A stretch of DNA of 63,693 nt from Halarchaeoplasma sp046498385 (GCA_046498385.1 JAWOAU010000084.1:1-63693); one strand, 5' to 3'. Positions 50,985 to 61,056 are shown, numbered from the stretch's first letter. The notes: generated by a model from the sequence alone, not told the origin. Program-made: numbers and translations.

Positions 50985-52154
50985 ATGTTCAAAACAAGGG
51001 TGCTATCGTTAAAGGGAATTGAAAAGGAACTCCGTGGCATGAGATGCGATCCCAGAGGGGTGGAGATAATGTCTCCAAAGGCGGAGTTTCGTTTAGTTAG
51101 AGCCAGGGGATTGGACCCCCGGGGAGCAAACATATTGAAGCAGGAATGTTTGGCCGCCGGTGCCGAGGCAGCGGTATCTTGGGCCGCACTCTCTTTTTCA
51201 GAGGAGAAAAGCGAGGTTATAATGATGGCCACCCTGGCTCAGTATGGGAGAGTGCTAAGAAAATTGAAAGAACAACCTTTCGATTTACCAGTCCTTGCAA
51301 GTGAGATAGAACGGGCCTTGGAATATTTTGATGATCCGAAAAGGCCTCCCATGCCGGGTAGCGGCACAAGGGTCATGGGCATACTGAACGTCACTCCCGA
51401 CAGTTTTTACGATGGAGGGCGTTATACACATACGACGGATGCGGTACAACGAGGGTTGGCCATGGTTCAACAGGGTGCGGACATAATAGATATTGGAGGG
51501 GAGAGCACAAGGCCAGGTAGTCGAAGGTTGTCCGTGGAAGAGGAGGCACAAAGAGTTGTTCCGGTCATAGAAAAACTTTCCCGGAAAACTGATGTTCGCA
51601 TCAGCGTGGACACACACGATCCCTCGGTGGCTGAAGAAGCGGTAGATGCCGGGGCATCCATGATAAACGATGTTTACGGCCTAAGAGCGGAAGGTATGAC
51701 AGAAACCGCTGCATCCCTGGACGTTCCTGTGGTGATCATGCACATGCAGGGCACCCCTGAGACCATGCAGAAGGATCCACATTATGATGATGTTATCGGT
51801 GAGATATACGGTTTCTTGAAACATATGACCCTCAAGGCAGAGGATGCAGGCGTTTCACCGGACAATATAATCATCGATCCGGGTATAGGATTTGGAAAGA
51901 AACTCGTCCATAATCTGGAGATAATCTCTCGTTTGGAGGAATTCAATTCCATGGGCTATCCGGTTTTACTAGGTGCTTCCAGAAAGAGTTTTTTAGGAGA
52001 GATATTGGGAAAGGAAGCCGAGGAAAGATTGTACGGGTCCCTTGGAATTGCAGCGGTTGCGGTACAAAAAAAGGTCGGTATACTGAGAGTGCACGATGTT
52101 AAGGAAACTCTGGATGTGGTAAGGTCAGTTCAGGCGCTGAAGCATTACAAGTAA
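50985..52154 (+). CDS. folP: Dihydropteroate synthase
   Basis: DHPS joins pterin diphosphate with p-aminobenzoate or a related amine in folate or methanopterin synthesis. The C-terminal TIM barrel (from residue ~125) has all motifs: GILNVTPDSFYDGG, DIIDIGGESTRPG, SVDTHDPSVAEEA, INDVYGL, VIMHMQGTP, IIDPGIGFGKK and LLGASRKSFLG. The first ~120 residues are an extra N-terminal domain (GANILKQECLAAGAEAAVSW), as in other archaeal and dual-domain FolP proteins. With folD in the window, a folate-type cofactor is suggested. Confidence 0.93.
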   Translation: MFKTRVLSLKGIEKELRGMRCDPRGVEIMSPKAEFRLVRARGLDPRGANILKQECLAAGAEAAVSWAALSFSEEKSEVIMMATLAQYGRVLRKLKEQPFDLPVLASEIERALEYFDDPKRPPMPGSGTRVMGILNVTPDSFYDGGRYTHTTDAVQRGLAMVQQGADIIDIGGESTRPGSRRLSVEEEAQRVVPVIEKLSRKTDVRISVDTHDPSVAEEAVDAGASMINDVYGLRAEGMTETAASLDVPVVIMHMQGTPETMQKDPHYDDVIGEIYGFLKHMTLKAEDAGVSPDNIIIDPGIGFGKKLVHNLEIISRLEEFNSMGYPVLLGASRKSFLGEILGKEAEERLYGSLGIAAVAVQKKVGILRVHDVKETLDVVRSVQALKHYK

Positions 52155-52213
52155 TCATTTTAGATGTACATTTGCACAAAACACTTTTATCCTGTTGATT
52201 GTTTGTGCATTCG

Positions 52214-53572
52214 ATGGACATGAAACAACTATTAGAAGGTGTTTTGGATAAAGGTGCCAAGTACTGTGATATAAGAAAAGAAAAGTGGTACAGGACGATT
52301 TTATGCTTGAAGGACGGGGTACCTGAAACGGTTATACAGGGCGAGGAAGAAGGTGCTATGGTAAGGGTACTCTACGGCAACGGATGGGGATACGTGGGCA
52401 CGGCGGATTTGAATTTTTTGGATAAAACTATAAACAGAGCTTTTCAGATGGCGAAGAGCAGTCACAAATTAAGAAAAATGGAGACCGGGCTTGCGGATGT
52501 GGATACCCTACGGGAAAAAGTAAAGGTGCCCATGAAAAAAAATTTCATGGATGTTAGTCCGGAAGAAAAATTGGAATTTCTGAAAGATATCGAAGACAAA
52601 TTGAAGACGGATATAGTTAAATCCAGTGATATCAGGTACAGAGACCTTCTGGTCAAAAAAGAAATAATCACAAGTGAAGGGACCCATGTAGAGATGGAGA
52701 TACCACGGCTTGTTACATACATGATAATCACAGGTAAAAGCGACACTGTACAGATGGCCACCCAGGGTACCGGAGGAACCGGTGGATTTGAGTTGAGTGA
52801 TAAAGCATACGATGAAGTAAAGACCGTACAGGAAATGTTGAGATCCCTCTTGGAAGCAAAAACACCCCCGTCTGGAAAGATGCCGGTGGTCATGGATCCC
52901 CACCTGACGGGTGTTTTCTCTCACGAAGCCTTCGGTCATGCAGCCGAGGGTGATCTGGTGGCAAGCGGCAACAGCTGTTTGAAAGGCAAGTTGGGAGAAA
53001 AGGTCGCCTCTGACATAGTCACCATAAAGGACGATCCCACTATGAACGGATACGGTAGTTTTCCCTTCGACGACGAAGGTACGAGAGCTCAAAATCGCAT
53101 ACTGGTCAAGGACGGTATCCTGAATGACTTTATATTGGATCGGGAAAATGCCTGGAAGTTGAATATGGAGTCAAACGGCGGGGCTAGAGCAGAGGATTTT
53201 AGGGTTAAGCCCCTGGTAAGGATGAGCAATACCATCATGGAGCCCGGAGACATGAGCTTCGAAGAACTAATCGAGGACATAGACAGAGGTATCTATGCCA
53301 AATCCACCAGCGGCGGCCAAGTCAGCACCGCCCAGGGGACCTTCCAGTTCAATGCCCAAGTGGCATATCTAATAGAGAACGGTGAGATATTAAAACCGTT
53401 AAGGAACGTCAGCTTTAACGGGTTCACCTTGGAAACACTTCAGAATATAGTAGGTATATCCGACCATAAAGATACTGGTATTGGGCACTGTGGTAAGGGT
53501 CAGAGTGCATCGGTTACCGACGGTGGAGCGGATGTACTGATATCCGAAGTCACGGTAGGTGGTAGAGAATGA
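52214..53572 (+). CDS. tldD: TldD-type metalloprotease, pair 1
   Basis: TldD is the catalytic zinc subunit of the TldD/TldE protease, which cleaves unfolded peptides and matures some ribosomal peptides. The zinc motif HEAFGH (near residue 240) is intact and is followed by AAEGD. FPFDDEG, SGGQVSTAQGTFQF and the C-terminal GHCGKGQSASVTDGG are family strings. The ATG at 52214 is preferred because CTTTTATCC (~52182-52190) lies about 27 bases upstream, fitting a leaderless mRNA. Its stop overlaps the next start by four bases. It heads a four-gene run. Confidence 0.93.
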   Translation: MDMKQLLEGVLDKGAKYCDIRKEKWYRTILCLKDGVPETVIQGEEEGAMVRVLYGNGWGYVGTADLNFLDKTINRAFQMAKSSHKLRKMETGLADVDTLREKVKVPMKKNFMDVSPEEKLEFLKDIEDKLKTDIVKSSDIRYRDLLVKKEIITSEGTHVEMEIPRLVTYMIITGKSDTVQMATQGTGGTGGFELSDKAYDEVKTVQEMLRSLLEAKTPPSGKMPVVMDPHLTGVFSHEAFGHAAEGDLVASGNSCLKGKLGEKVASDIVTIKDDPTMNGYGSFPFDDEGTRAQNRILVKDGILNDFILDRENAWKLNMESNGGARAEDFRVKPLVRMSNTIMEPGDMSFEELIEDIDRGIYAKSTSGGQVSTAQGTFQFNAQVAYLIENGEILKPLRNVSFNGFTLETLQNIVGISDHKDTGIGHCGKGQSASVTDGGADVLISEVTVGGRE

Positions 53573-54900
53573 TAGAAGAAAGCGTTAAAACCGCCCTGGA
53601 ATTTCTAAATACAAAGGGTTTGGAAGGAGATGCCTTTGGAATACGATCTAGAAAGGTTTCCTACAGCATAATGAACGGAGAAATATCCGATAGTACCCAG
53701 TATGAAGATATGGGCTTGGGTATACGTGTTTTAAATAATGGGAGACTCGGTTTTGGATACTGTGTGCCCGGAAAAGAAGAGATAGGTGTTAAAAGAGCGC
53801 TGGAACTGTCAAAACTCTCCCGTAAAATGGAGATATCTTTTCCTGATGAAAACGGTACGGCAGATGTTAAAACATTTGATTTAAAGGTCAAGGATGCAGT
53901 GGAAGAAGGAATCGGTATTGATTTAGCTCAGAATATGATAGAATCGGCATACTCTGTTGATAAAGACATAATTCCTACACGTGGTGAGATGTCACTGGGC
54001 TATGGTACAAAAATAGTTGGTAACACAAAGGGTGTTTTCGTGGCTCAAGACGCTACGATTATCGGAGGGGCGATAGCTGCCACCATTCCCGGTGAGAAAA
54101 CGTCTTTAATGGCAGGTGAGGGCAGAAGTTCCAGAGAGCTCGATGTTAACTTTGAGGAAGTAGGTCTCAAGGCCGGTGAAAAAGTGGTCTCCATGAAAGT
54201 TAAAGAAACTATACCGGCCGGTGATATACCCGTGGTGATGAGTCCCGATGCTATAGGTATGCTCTTGTATTTTGGATTGATCCCCTCGTTCAACGGTGAA
54301 AACGTAAGGAAGGGGAAGTCGGTTTATCAAGGTAGGATGAACGAGAAGGTGGCCGGAGAGCATACAAGTATAATCGACGACCCTACATCTCATTGGGGCA
54401 TAGGAAGCTTTCCCTTTGACGATGAGGGCGTGATCAGTTCGCCGGTACCTCTTGTTGAAGACGGACATCTTAAGAATTATCTATACGACCTGAAAGAAGC
54501 GGTAAACAGTGACAGTAAAACCACTGGCAATGGTGTGAGGGCATCTTTTAAATCCCCCCCTCAAATAGGTGATAGAAATATCATTATCGAAGGAAAGGAT
54601 ATTTCCTATGACTCTCTTGTTGAAGATAGGGTAATATTGGTGGATGGAGTAATGGGTGCCCATACATCTAATCCGGCCAGCGGTGATTTCAGCGTTGTAG
54701 CCAATCCTGTGTGGCTGGTGGAGAACGGAGTGAAAAAAGGGCGCTTAGATGGGTTGATGGTGTCCGGCAATTTGCCGGAGACTCTTCGCACCATGGAGCT
54801 AGGAGATGATTACAAAAAGATATATGCCAGCATAGGCTCAACCGCCGTTAAGATGGAACTACCGTCTATAAAGCTAACGGATGTTACAATCTCAGGTTAA
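53569..54900 (+). CDS. tldE: TldE/PmbA-type protein, pair 1
   Basis: TldE is the non-catalytic partner that forms a heterodimer with TldD. The fold strings GIRVLNNGRLGFGY, FNGENVRKGKSVYQGRMNEKV, GSFPFDDEGV, HTSNPASGDFSV and the C-terminal MELPSIKLTDVTISG are family features. No HExxxH motif is present, as expected. It overlaps tldD of pair 1 by four bases and the next tldD start by one base (TAATG). The product is 443 residues. Confidence 0.92.
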   Translation: MIEESVKTALEFLNTKGLEGDAFGIRSRKVSYSIMNGEISDSTQYEDMGLGIRVLNNGRLGFGYCVPGKEEIGVKRALELSKLSRKMEISFPDENGTADVKTFDLKVKDAVEEGIGIDLAQNMIESAYSVDKDIIPTRGEMSLGYGTKIVGNTKGVFVAQDATIIGGAIAATIPGEKTSLMAGEGRSSRELDVNFEEVGLKAGEKVVSMKVKETIPAGDIPVVMSPDAIGMLLYFGLIPSFNGENVRKGKSVYQGRMNEKVAGEHTSIIDDPTSHWGIGSFPFDDEGVISSPVPLVEDGHLKNYLYDLKEAVNSDSKTTGNGVRASFKSPPQIGDRNIIIEGKDISYDSLVEDRVILVDGVMGAHTSNPASGDFSVVANPVWLVENGVKKGRLDGLMVSGNLPETLRTMELGDDYKKIYASIGSTAVKMELPSIKLTDVTISG

Positions 54901-56288
54901 TGAACATGAAGGATATATTTCATAGATCAGTTGAAAAGAGCACGGTAGATTACGTGGAATTTAGATATCATTCCAGAGACCTTAAGCGTATTGAAGTGGT
55001 CAAAGGGGATGCCGAGGAGGTCCGTTCGTCCACATATGGTGGAATCGGTGTACGTGTGTTCTTCGACGGTGCTTGGGGGTTCAGCAGTACCAGTAAAACC
55101 GAAGAGAAGGAAATATGTACTATATTGGAGAGTGCGGAAAGTGCTGCTCGCTTTTCCGCCAAAAATAAAAAGGAAAAACCCCTCGGCCTGGGTGAGGTGA
55201 TACCCGTTAGCGGTACTTACGAAGCGGACGTTAATGATAGTGTGACCGAATACAGCATAGAAGACAAGGTAACCCTCCTTGTCGAGCTCGATAAGGAGAT
55301 CAGGAGTTATACGGATATCAACTCCGCCAAATGCCTGTGGAATGAGATGCAGGATGATAAAATCATGGTTAACAGCTTAGGTACTGAGGTTACCATACAT
55401 GACGAAAAGGTGGAATTCTATGCCTCTGCCTATGGGGATTCTAAAGGCGAAAAGGTGGTGGGCATGGAAAGTAGCGGAGTAACCGGAGGTTGGAAGGACC
55501 TCTTTGCTCATAAATCACCGGTTGACATGGCTCGGAAAGCGGTCAAAACCGCTCAAATGCTCCTTAAAGCCAAACATCCAAAGGGCGGCAAGTCCAAGGT
55601 GATACTCAATCCTGAATTGGTTGGACTGATATCTCATGAAGCGATAGGGCATACCGTCGAGGCGGATTTCGTTCTTTCCGGTTCTATTGCACAGGGAAAA
55701 ATAGGAGAACAAGTGGCCAGTGAATTGGTCACGATGGTGGACCACGGAATCGCGAGCCCCCACGCGGCCGGTTGGACACCGGTGGATGATGAGGGTACCC
55801 CGTCCCAGCGAACCGAGATAATCAAAAATGGAATATTGACCGGGTATCTATGTGATAGGGAGACCGGTGTACTTTTGAACGTCCCCCCTAAGGGCAATGC
55901 TAGAGCATTTGAATACTCAGATCCTCCCATAATACGCATGACCAATACCTTTATCGAGCCCGGAGATCACGGCGTAAGCGAAGTCATAGAGGAAACCAAA
56001 GAAGGCTTTTACCTGGAAGGTGCCATGGGCGGTCAAGCGGATGCAAACGCCGAATTCATGTTCGGGGTTGAAAAGGCATGGCGCATAGTCGATGGAGAGT
56101 TAACCGAACTTCTGCGGGGCGTGTCCATATCCGGATCAGGGTTCGATGTACTCAAAAGCGTGGATGCGGTGGGCGATAACTTTGAATTCAAGATGGGCTC
56201 CGGCTACTGCGGTAAAGGTCAGATGGCAAAGGTCGACGGCGGTGGACCACATCTGAGGTGTGAAGTAACCGTTGGCGGAAAACAGTGA
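54900..56288 (+). CDS. tldD2: TldD-type metalloprotease, pair 2
   Basis: This second TldD has the zinc motif HEAIGH (near residue 245) followed by TVEAD, then HAAGWTPVDDEGTPSQRTEI, GGQADANAEFMFGVEKAW and the end GSGYCGKGQMAKVDGGGPH. It is clearly diverged from the first TldD in the substrate-facing parts (for example APHAAGW-type loop against the first copy's MNGYGSFPF). Both seem active. The start overlaps the TldE stop, so the four genes are translated as one unit. Confidence 0.92.
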   Translation: MNMKDIFHRSVEKSTVDYVEFRYHSRDLKRIEVVKGDAEEVRSSTYGGIGVRVFFDGAWGFSSTSKTEEKEICTILESAESAARFSAKNKKEKPLGLGEVIPVSGTYEADVNDSVTEYSIEDKVTLLVELDKEIRSYTDINSAKCLWNEMQDDKIMVNSLGTEVTIHDEKVEFYASAYGDSKGEKVVGMESSGVTGGWKDLFAHKSPVDMARKAVKTAQMLLKAKHPKGGKSKVILNPELVGLISHEAIGHTVEADFVLSGSIAQGKIGEQVASELVTMVDHGIASPHAAGWTPVDDEGTPSQRTEIIKNGILTGYLCDRETGVLLNVPPKGNARAFEYSDPPIIRMTNTFIEPGDHGVSEVIEETKEGFYLEGAMGGQADANAEFMFGVEKAWRIVDGELTELLRGVSISGSGFDVLKSVDAVGDNFEFKMGSGYCGKGQMAKVDGGGPHLRCEVTVGGKQ

Positions 56289-56301
56289 AGGTGTAGGAAC
56301 G

Positions 56302-57639
56302 ATGTCTGAATTGTTGGAAATAGGCGAAAGAGTTCTGGAAAAGGCCGGTGGGAGTGACCAAATCGAGCTTTACATGGTCTCCGATAGGAACATAGAGGTG
56401 GTCATCCAAAGGGGTGAGATCACTCAGTCCAGTTCACATATGAAAGAACTGGTGGGCATCAGGGTATTACATAATGATCGTTTGGGCTTTTCCTCCGTCA
56501 ATTCCTTTGATGAACCCATCATACTTGAAAAGGTTAAGGAAGCACGCAGACTGGCCAAATCAACCGTCCCTGACGAGAATAACGTCATCCCTTCTCCTGA
56601 AAATGTTTCATATCTGGAGGGATTGTATGATAAAAAAGTCTCGGATTTCAGCGTGGACGATGCTCTGAGATATGCCAAAAGATTACTAGATACGGCCATC
56701 GATATCGATCTAAGGTTCAGATTCAGTGATGGTTCTTTTTCTTCACACGATCTGGAACGAGGGGTGGTAAACTCATTTGGTATCGGAGAATGTGAAAAAT
56801 CAAGCGTATTCTCATACATGGGCATGGGCATGGCCGTCGAAGGTGGCGAAATAACCAATTTTGATGTTAAGGCAGACGGTTCAAGGGATGTTCAAGGGAT
56901 AGATGTGGAGAGGGTTGCCCAGGACTTGGTTGAGTCAACCGTTAGTACCCTGGGTGCAAGGAAGGGACAGAGCTTTCAGGGGACGGGGATACTGTCCCCC
57001 TACTGTTTGGGAACGATGATATTCATGGGCATGATATTACCTTTAAAGGGAAACAGGGTACTCAAAGGTATAAGTCCCTTTGCAGGTAAACTCGGAGAAA
57101 GGGTGGCATCCTTTGATTTCACCCTTTCCGATGATCCAGGACTAAAGGGCGAGCTGGGAAGCAGGTCGTTCGATAGGGAGGGACTGCCAACTCCAAAAAT
57201 GACCCTTGTGAATAAGGGTGTGCTGCAGTCGTACCTTCACAACAGCTACACCGCCAAAGCCTTTAACGTACAACCGACCGGACATGCTTCGGGAGGACCT
57301 CGCACGGTGCCCGGAATAGACCCGTCTAATCTTCGTTTATCACCTGGAGATATCTCCCTGGAGTCGATGTTGGAACAGGTTGATAGGGGTGTACTGATCA
57401 ACCGATTTTCGGGAGAGATAAACCCCGTGAGCGGAGATTTTTCAGGTGTGGTAAAGGGTGCAAAGATAATAGAAGATGGAGAAATAAAACACCCGTTGAA
57501 AAACATGATGGTGTCGGGGAACGTATTCCGTATGTTCAAGAATATTTCTGAAGTATCCTCGGAAACAAAAAAAATCACCTATTTGTGCATGGAACTACCG
57601 TCTGTACGGGCGGAAGAACTATCTTTTATATCGGGATGA
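56302..57639 (+). CDS. tldE2: TldE/PmbA-type protein, pair 2
   Basis: The second TldE (445 residues) shows GIRVLHNDRLGFSSVNSF, LKGNRVLKGISPFAGKLGERV, RSFDREGLPTPKMTLVNKG, INPVSGDFSGV and an end ELPSVRAEELSFISG, parallel to the first TldE. It lacks a zinc motif, as the family does. The ATG at 56302 is chosen because AGGTGTAGGAAC lies just upstream. A TTG 30 bases earlier overlaps tldD2. It closes the four-gene run. Confidence 0.92.
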   Translation: MSELLEIGERVLEKAGGSDQIELYMVSDRNIEVVIQRGEITQSSSHMKELVGIRVLHNDRLGFSSVNSFDEPIILEKVKEARRLAKSTVPDENNVIPSPENVSYLEGLYDKKVSDFSVDDALRYAKRLLDTAIDIDLRFRFSDGSFSSHDLERGVVNSFGIGECEKSSVFSYMGMGMAVEGGEITNFDVKADGSRDVQGIDVERVAQDLVESTVSTLGARKGQSFQGTGILSPYCLGTMIFMGMILPLKGNRVLKGISPFAGKLGERVASFDFTLSDDPGLKGELGSRSFDREGLPTPKMTLVNKGVLQSYLHNSYTAKAFNVQPTGHASGGPRTVPGIDPSNLRLSPGDISLESMLEQVDRGVLINRFSGEINPVSGDFSGVVKGAKIIEDGEIKHPLKNMMVSGNVFRMFKNISEVSSETKKITYLCMELPSVRAEELSFISG

Positions 57640-57698
57640 CGTATTGCAAAAATATAAATACTAAATATCTGTCCCTTTTATCAACCTAGGTGTTAAAG

Positions 57699-59783
57699 AT
57701 GAATGGAATAGGATACGGCATAGTAGCTATATTGGCATCTTTGCTTGGCATGGTTTTGGCAGGATATTTTACCAAGTTCATTTCTAAGCAGGACTGCGGA
57801 ACGAACCTGATGAAAAAGATTGCCGGCCAAGTGCAAGGAGGCGCTAAGACCTATTTGCATACCGAGTACAAATACATAGCCATCTTTGTTGCCATCGTGG
57901 CTATACTATTGGCAGGCAAGGATATCGCAGAAGGTAATGCGCCTTTTACTGCATTTGCTTTCCTCATAGGCGCTATATTATCCGCAACAGCGGGTTATCT
58001 AGGAATGATCACCGCAACCAATTCAAGCGCCCCGACCACCCAAGCCGCTAGAAAAAGTCTCGATAAATCTCTTAGAATTGCATTTAGAGGCGGGGCGGTT
58101 ATGGGTATGTCCGTGGTAAGTTTGGGATTACTCGGGCTAAGTTCCGTACTTTTATTAACCGATTATTTTGTAGGGTTGGAGGACTCACTCACTTTCATTG
58201 CCGGTTTCGGCTTCGGTGCCAGTTCCATCGCACTATTTGCCCGTGTAGGCGGAGGTATTTACACTAAAGCCGCCGACGTGGGGGCGGACCTAGCCGGCAA
58301 AGTAGAAGCCGGCATAGCCGAGGACGACCCCAGGAACCCTGCGGTTATAGCCGATAACGTTGGAGATAACGTCGGTGATGTTGCAGGTATGGGTGCGGAC
58401 CTTTACGAATCGTACACAAATTCAATAATCGCTGCGCTGACCCTGGGATGGATGGCATATGAAGGATCCGGAGTGACTCCCATATTGGAAGGCAGCCCTG
58501 TTGAAGGTATGGGCACCGAAATATTCGCCATCCCCCTTCTGATAGCTGCAGCCGGGATAATCGCTTCCATGGTAGCCATCTTTTTTGTTAAAACCGAAGA
58601 GGACGCCAGTCAGGAAGCCCTTCTCAATGCCCTGCGAAAAGGTACCTACGGAGCTGCGGTCATAGTAGCAATTTTTTCATTCTTGATCATTTACGCGTTA
58701 GCACCGGATAACCTCGGCATATTCGGCGCCGTGGTGGCCGGTCTTGTCGCCGGTTCGTTGATAGGGTATTTCACGGAGTACTACACGTCTGACAGGTACA
58801 AACCAACTAAAGATCTAGCTAAATCAACGGAAACCGGACCCGCTACCTTTGTTATACAGGGTATAGCTAGTGGTATGGAAAGTACCCTGTTTCCTGTAAT
58901 CATAGTTTCTGCGGCGATCCTTACGTCGTTCTATTTCGCTGGACTTTACGGAGTGGCAATTTCAGCCATCGGCATGCTGTCAACGCTGGGAGTTACCCTA
59001 TCTACCGATGCATACGGACCTGTGGCTGATAACGCCGGAGGCCTTGCGGAGATGAGCGGTTTGGACCCCAAGGTAAGAGAACGTACGGACGCTCTTGATT
59101 CCCTCGGTAATACCACCGCTGCCACAGGCAAAGGCTTCGCCATAGGATCGGCGGCGCTTACGGCGCTAACACTTACTGCGGCCTATGCGTCTCAAGTGGG
59201 ATTAGAGGTCGGAGATTTCAGCATACTGGAGCCCTCTGTTTTGGTAGGTATTTTCTTGGGTTCCATGGTACCCTTCGTCTTCTGTGCCATCACCATGAAA
59301 GCTGTTGGCAAATCAGCCTTCGAGATTGTGAAGGAAGTAAGAAGACAGTTCAAACAGATCCCCGGCTTGATAGAGGGCAAGGCCGAGGCCGATTATCAAC
59401 GTGTTATCAACCTGAGTACCGCATCCGCTCTCAAAGAGATGGTGATACCCGGAGTATTGGCTATAGTAGTACCAGTGGCAGTGGGGATGATCCTAGGCGC
59501 CGCCGCACTAGGTGGATTTTTAATAGCCGCGGTAGGCACAGGATTCGTTCTCGCAATAATGATGGCAAACGCCGGCGGTGCATGGGATAACGCCAAAAAG
59601 TACATAGAACAGGGACACCATGGTGGCAAAGGCTCGGATGCCCATAAAGCCGGGGTCGTCGGCGATACCGTTGGAGACCCTTTCAAGGATACTTCCGGAC
59701 CTTCGTTGAACATACTTATCAAGCTCATGTCCGTAGTAGCATTGGTATTTGCAAGCGTGATTCCGGCTGCCGGATTGATTTAA
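57699..59783 (+). CDS. hppA: Membrane-bound ion-pumping pyrophosphatase (K+-dependent type)
   Basis: The enzyme hydrolyses pyrophosphate and pumps H+ or Na+. The protein has about 16 helices. Active-site strings GGGIYTKAADVGADLAGK, EDDPRNPAVIADNVGDNVGD, DAYGPVADNAGG and SDAHKAGVVGDTVGDPFKDT are intact. The string GNTTAATGKGFAIGSAALTAL has Ala where K+-independent enzymes have Lys, so K+ dependence is predicted. Proton or sodium preference is not settled by eye. The ATG at 57699 has AGGTG five bases upstream, better than the GTG three codons earlier. Confidence 0.95.
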   Translation: MNGIGYGIVAILASLLGMVLAGYFTKFISKQDCGTNLMKKIAGQVQGGAKTYLHTEYKYIAIFVAIVAILLAGKDIAEGNAPFTAFAFLIGAILSATAGYLGMITATNSSAPTTQAARKSLDKSLRIAFRGGAVMGMSVVSLGLLGLSSVLLLTDYFVGLEDSLTFIAGFGFGASSIALFARVGGGIYTKAADVGADLAGKVEAGIAEDDPRNPAVIADNVGDNVGDVAGMGADLYESYTNSIIAALTLGWMAYEGSGVTPILEGSPVEGMGTEIFAIPLLIAAAGIIASMVAIFFVKTEEDASQEALLNALRKGTYGAAVIVAIFSFLIIYALAPDNLGIFGAVVAGLVAGSLIGYFTEYYTSDRYKPTKDLAKSTETGPATFVIQGIASGMESTLFPVIIVSAAILTSFYFAGLYGVAISAIGMLSTLGVTLSTDAYGPVADNAGGLAEMSGLDPKVRERTDALDSLGNTTAATGKGFAIGSAALTALTLTAAYASQVGLEVGDFSILEPSVLVGIFLGSMVPFVFCAITMKAVGKSAFEIVKEVRRQFKQIPGLIEGKAEADYQRVINLSTASALKEMVIPGVLAIVVPVAVGMILGAAALGGFLIAAVGTGFVLAIMMANAGGAWDNAKKYIEQGHHGGKGSDAHKAGVVGDTVGDPFKDTSGPSLNILIKLMSVVALVFASVIPAAGLI

Positions 59784-59797
59784 ACTGGTGAGACCAC

Positions 59798-60358
59798 ATG
59801 TACAAGATGGAGAAAAAACAGGATACTATACGAATACCCCCCCACATGCTGGATGAGGATTTAGATGCAGTTGCAAAAGAGATCGCGTGCGAAACTTTCG
59901 AGGGCAATCTCGAGGATGGCAATAAGTTGATAATCATGGCCACCAATATTCAGAGGATCGGGGACGGTAAGATAGTCCACGGCGATGGTGGTATATATCA
60001 ACAGGTAAAGTACGATGCACTGGTATATCAACTTGAGGAACATGAGCTGATATATGGTTACGTGTGTGAGATACTGAAATTCGGTGCCTTTATACGATTT
60101 GGTCCGCTGGACGGCTTACTCCATATAAGCCAGATAATGAATGATAAGGTTGAAGTTGATATAGGTAGCCAGCGCCTTCATGGAAAAGAGCGCAAAAAGG
60201 AGATAGGTATCAACGACAAGCTGAGAGCCCGGATAGTTACCGTGAGTGTTAATGAACGGAGTCCAAGAGAGAGTAAGATAGGCTTGACCATGCGTCAGCC
60301 CGGTCTAGGCAAACTTGAATGGATCGAAGAAAAGTTGGAGGCGGAATCAGATGCCTAA
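59798..60358 (+). CDS. rpo7: DNA-directed RNA polymerase subunit Rpo7 (RpoE')
   Basis: Rpo7, with Rpo4, forms the polymerase stalk that binds nascent RNA. The start MYKMEKKQDTIRIPP is typical. An N-terminal RNP-like domain leads to an S1 RNA-binding domain (YGYVCEILKFGAFIRFGPLD, GLLHISQIM). The length of 186 residues is normal. It overlaps spt4 by eight bases at its end, the usual archaeal order. Confidence 0.95.
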   Translation: MYKMEKKQDTIRIPPHMLDEDLDAVAKEIACETFEGNLEDGNKLIIMATNIQRIGDGKIVHGDGGIYQQVKYDALVYQLEEHELIYGYVCEILKFGAFIRFGPLDGLLHISQIMNDKVEVDIGSQRLHGKERKKEIGINDKLRARIVTVSVNERSPRESKIGLTMRQPGLGKLEWIEEKLEAESDA

Positions 60359-60542
60359 AAAGATGAAAGCATGCAAAAGTTGCAATGCAGTCACTTCCGA
60401 GAACGAATGTCCGTTATGTGGGTCAGAAGTCACCAATGAATGGCAGGGATATCTTATAGTTTTAGAGTATGAGCATTCTGAATTGGCCCGTAAGATGGGT
60501 ATAAAAACAAACGGCAAGTTCGCTTTGAAAGTGAGAGAATAG
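60351..60542 (+). CDS. spt4: Transcription elongation factor Spt4 (RpoE'')
   Basis: Spt4 is the small zinc protein that pairs with Spt5. The 63 residues have CKSCN and CPLCG zinc pairs and the family end EWQGYLIVLEYEHSELARKMGI. The ATG at 60351 overlaps the end of rpo7; the longer frame upstream is inside rpo7. The next gene starts directly after the stop. Confidence 0.93.
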   Translation: MPKKMKACKSCNAVTSENECPLCGSEVTNEWQGYLIVLEYEHSELARKMGIKTNGKFALKVRE

Positions 60543-61055
60543 ATGTCCATAACAGAAGACCTCAGACTTCCAAATGATCTTCGAGGCGCACTTAAGGGAA
60601 CTTTAGGGCCGGTTGTTTCGGGCAAATTACCGGACAAATATTTAAAATATAGCCCTCTGGTAGCTGTGGGTGATTACGTCAACACAGTACTTTACGATCA
60701 GGGCATAGTTCCAGACATGGCTATAATAGACGGTAAAACTCACAGAGGAGAATATGAGGGAAAGATACCTGATTTTCACCATCGTATTGAAGTCAAAAAC
60801 CCATCTGAGTTCATCACGGCAGAGGCGTGGAAAGCCGTTGAAAGAGGATTATCTTCGAAAGAGCCTTCGTTGATATTTGTTGACGGTGAAGAGGACCTCC
60901 TTTCCCTGACCGCCATAGTACTGTGTCCTGAGGGGGGAATTGTATTATATGGGATACCCTTTGAGGGAATGGTCGTCAATGTAGTTGACGAAGAAAAGAA
61001 GGAAAAGTCGTGGCAAGTAATAAATAGTATGGAAAAAGTGAACCAAGGTGGATAG
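60543..61055 (+). CDS. GTP-dependent dephospho-CoA kinase (DUF359)
   Basis: The archaeal DUF359 enzyme carries out the last step of coenzyme A synthesis with GTP. Family strings are LVAVGDYVN, GIVPDMAIIDGKTHRGEYE, KNPSEFITAEAW, IFVDGEEDLLSLTAIV and GIVLYGIPFEGMVV. The length of 170 residues is typical. It starts right after the spt4 stop and ends two bases before rps24e, an order common in euryarchaea. Confidence 0.93.
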   Translation: MSITEDLRLPNDLRGALKGTLGPVVSGKLPDKYLKYSPLVAVGDYVNTVLYDQGIVPDMAIIDGKTHRGEYEGKIPDFHHRIEVKNPSEFITAEAWKAVERGLSSKEPSLIFVDGEEDLLSLTAIVLCPEGGIVLYGIPFEGMVVNVVDEEKKEKSWQVINSMEKVNQGG

Positions 61056-61056
61056 A

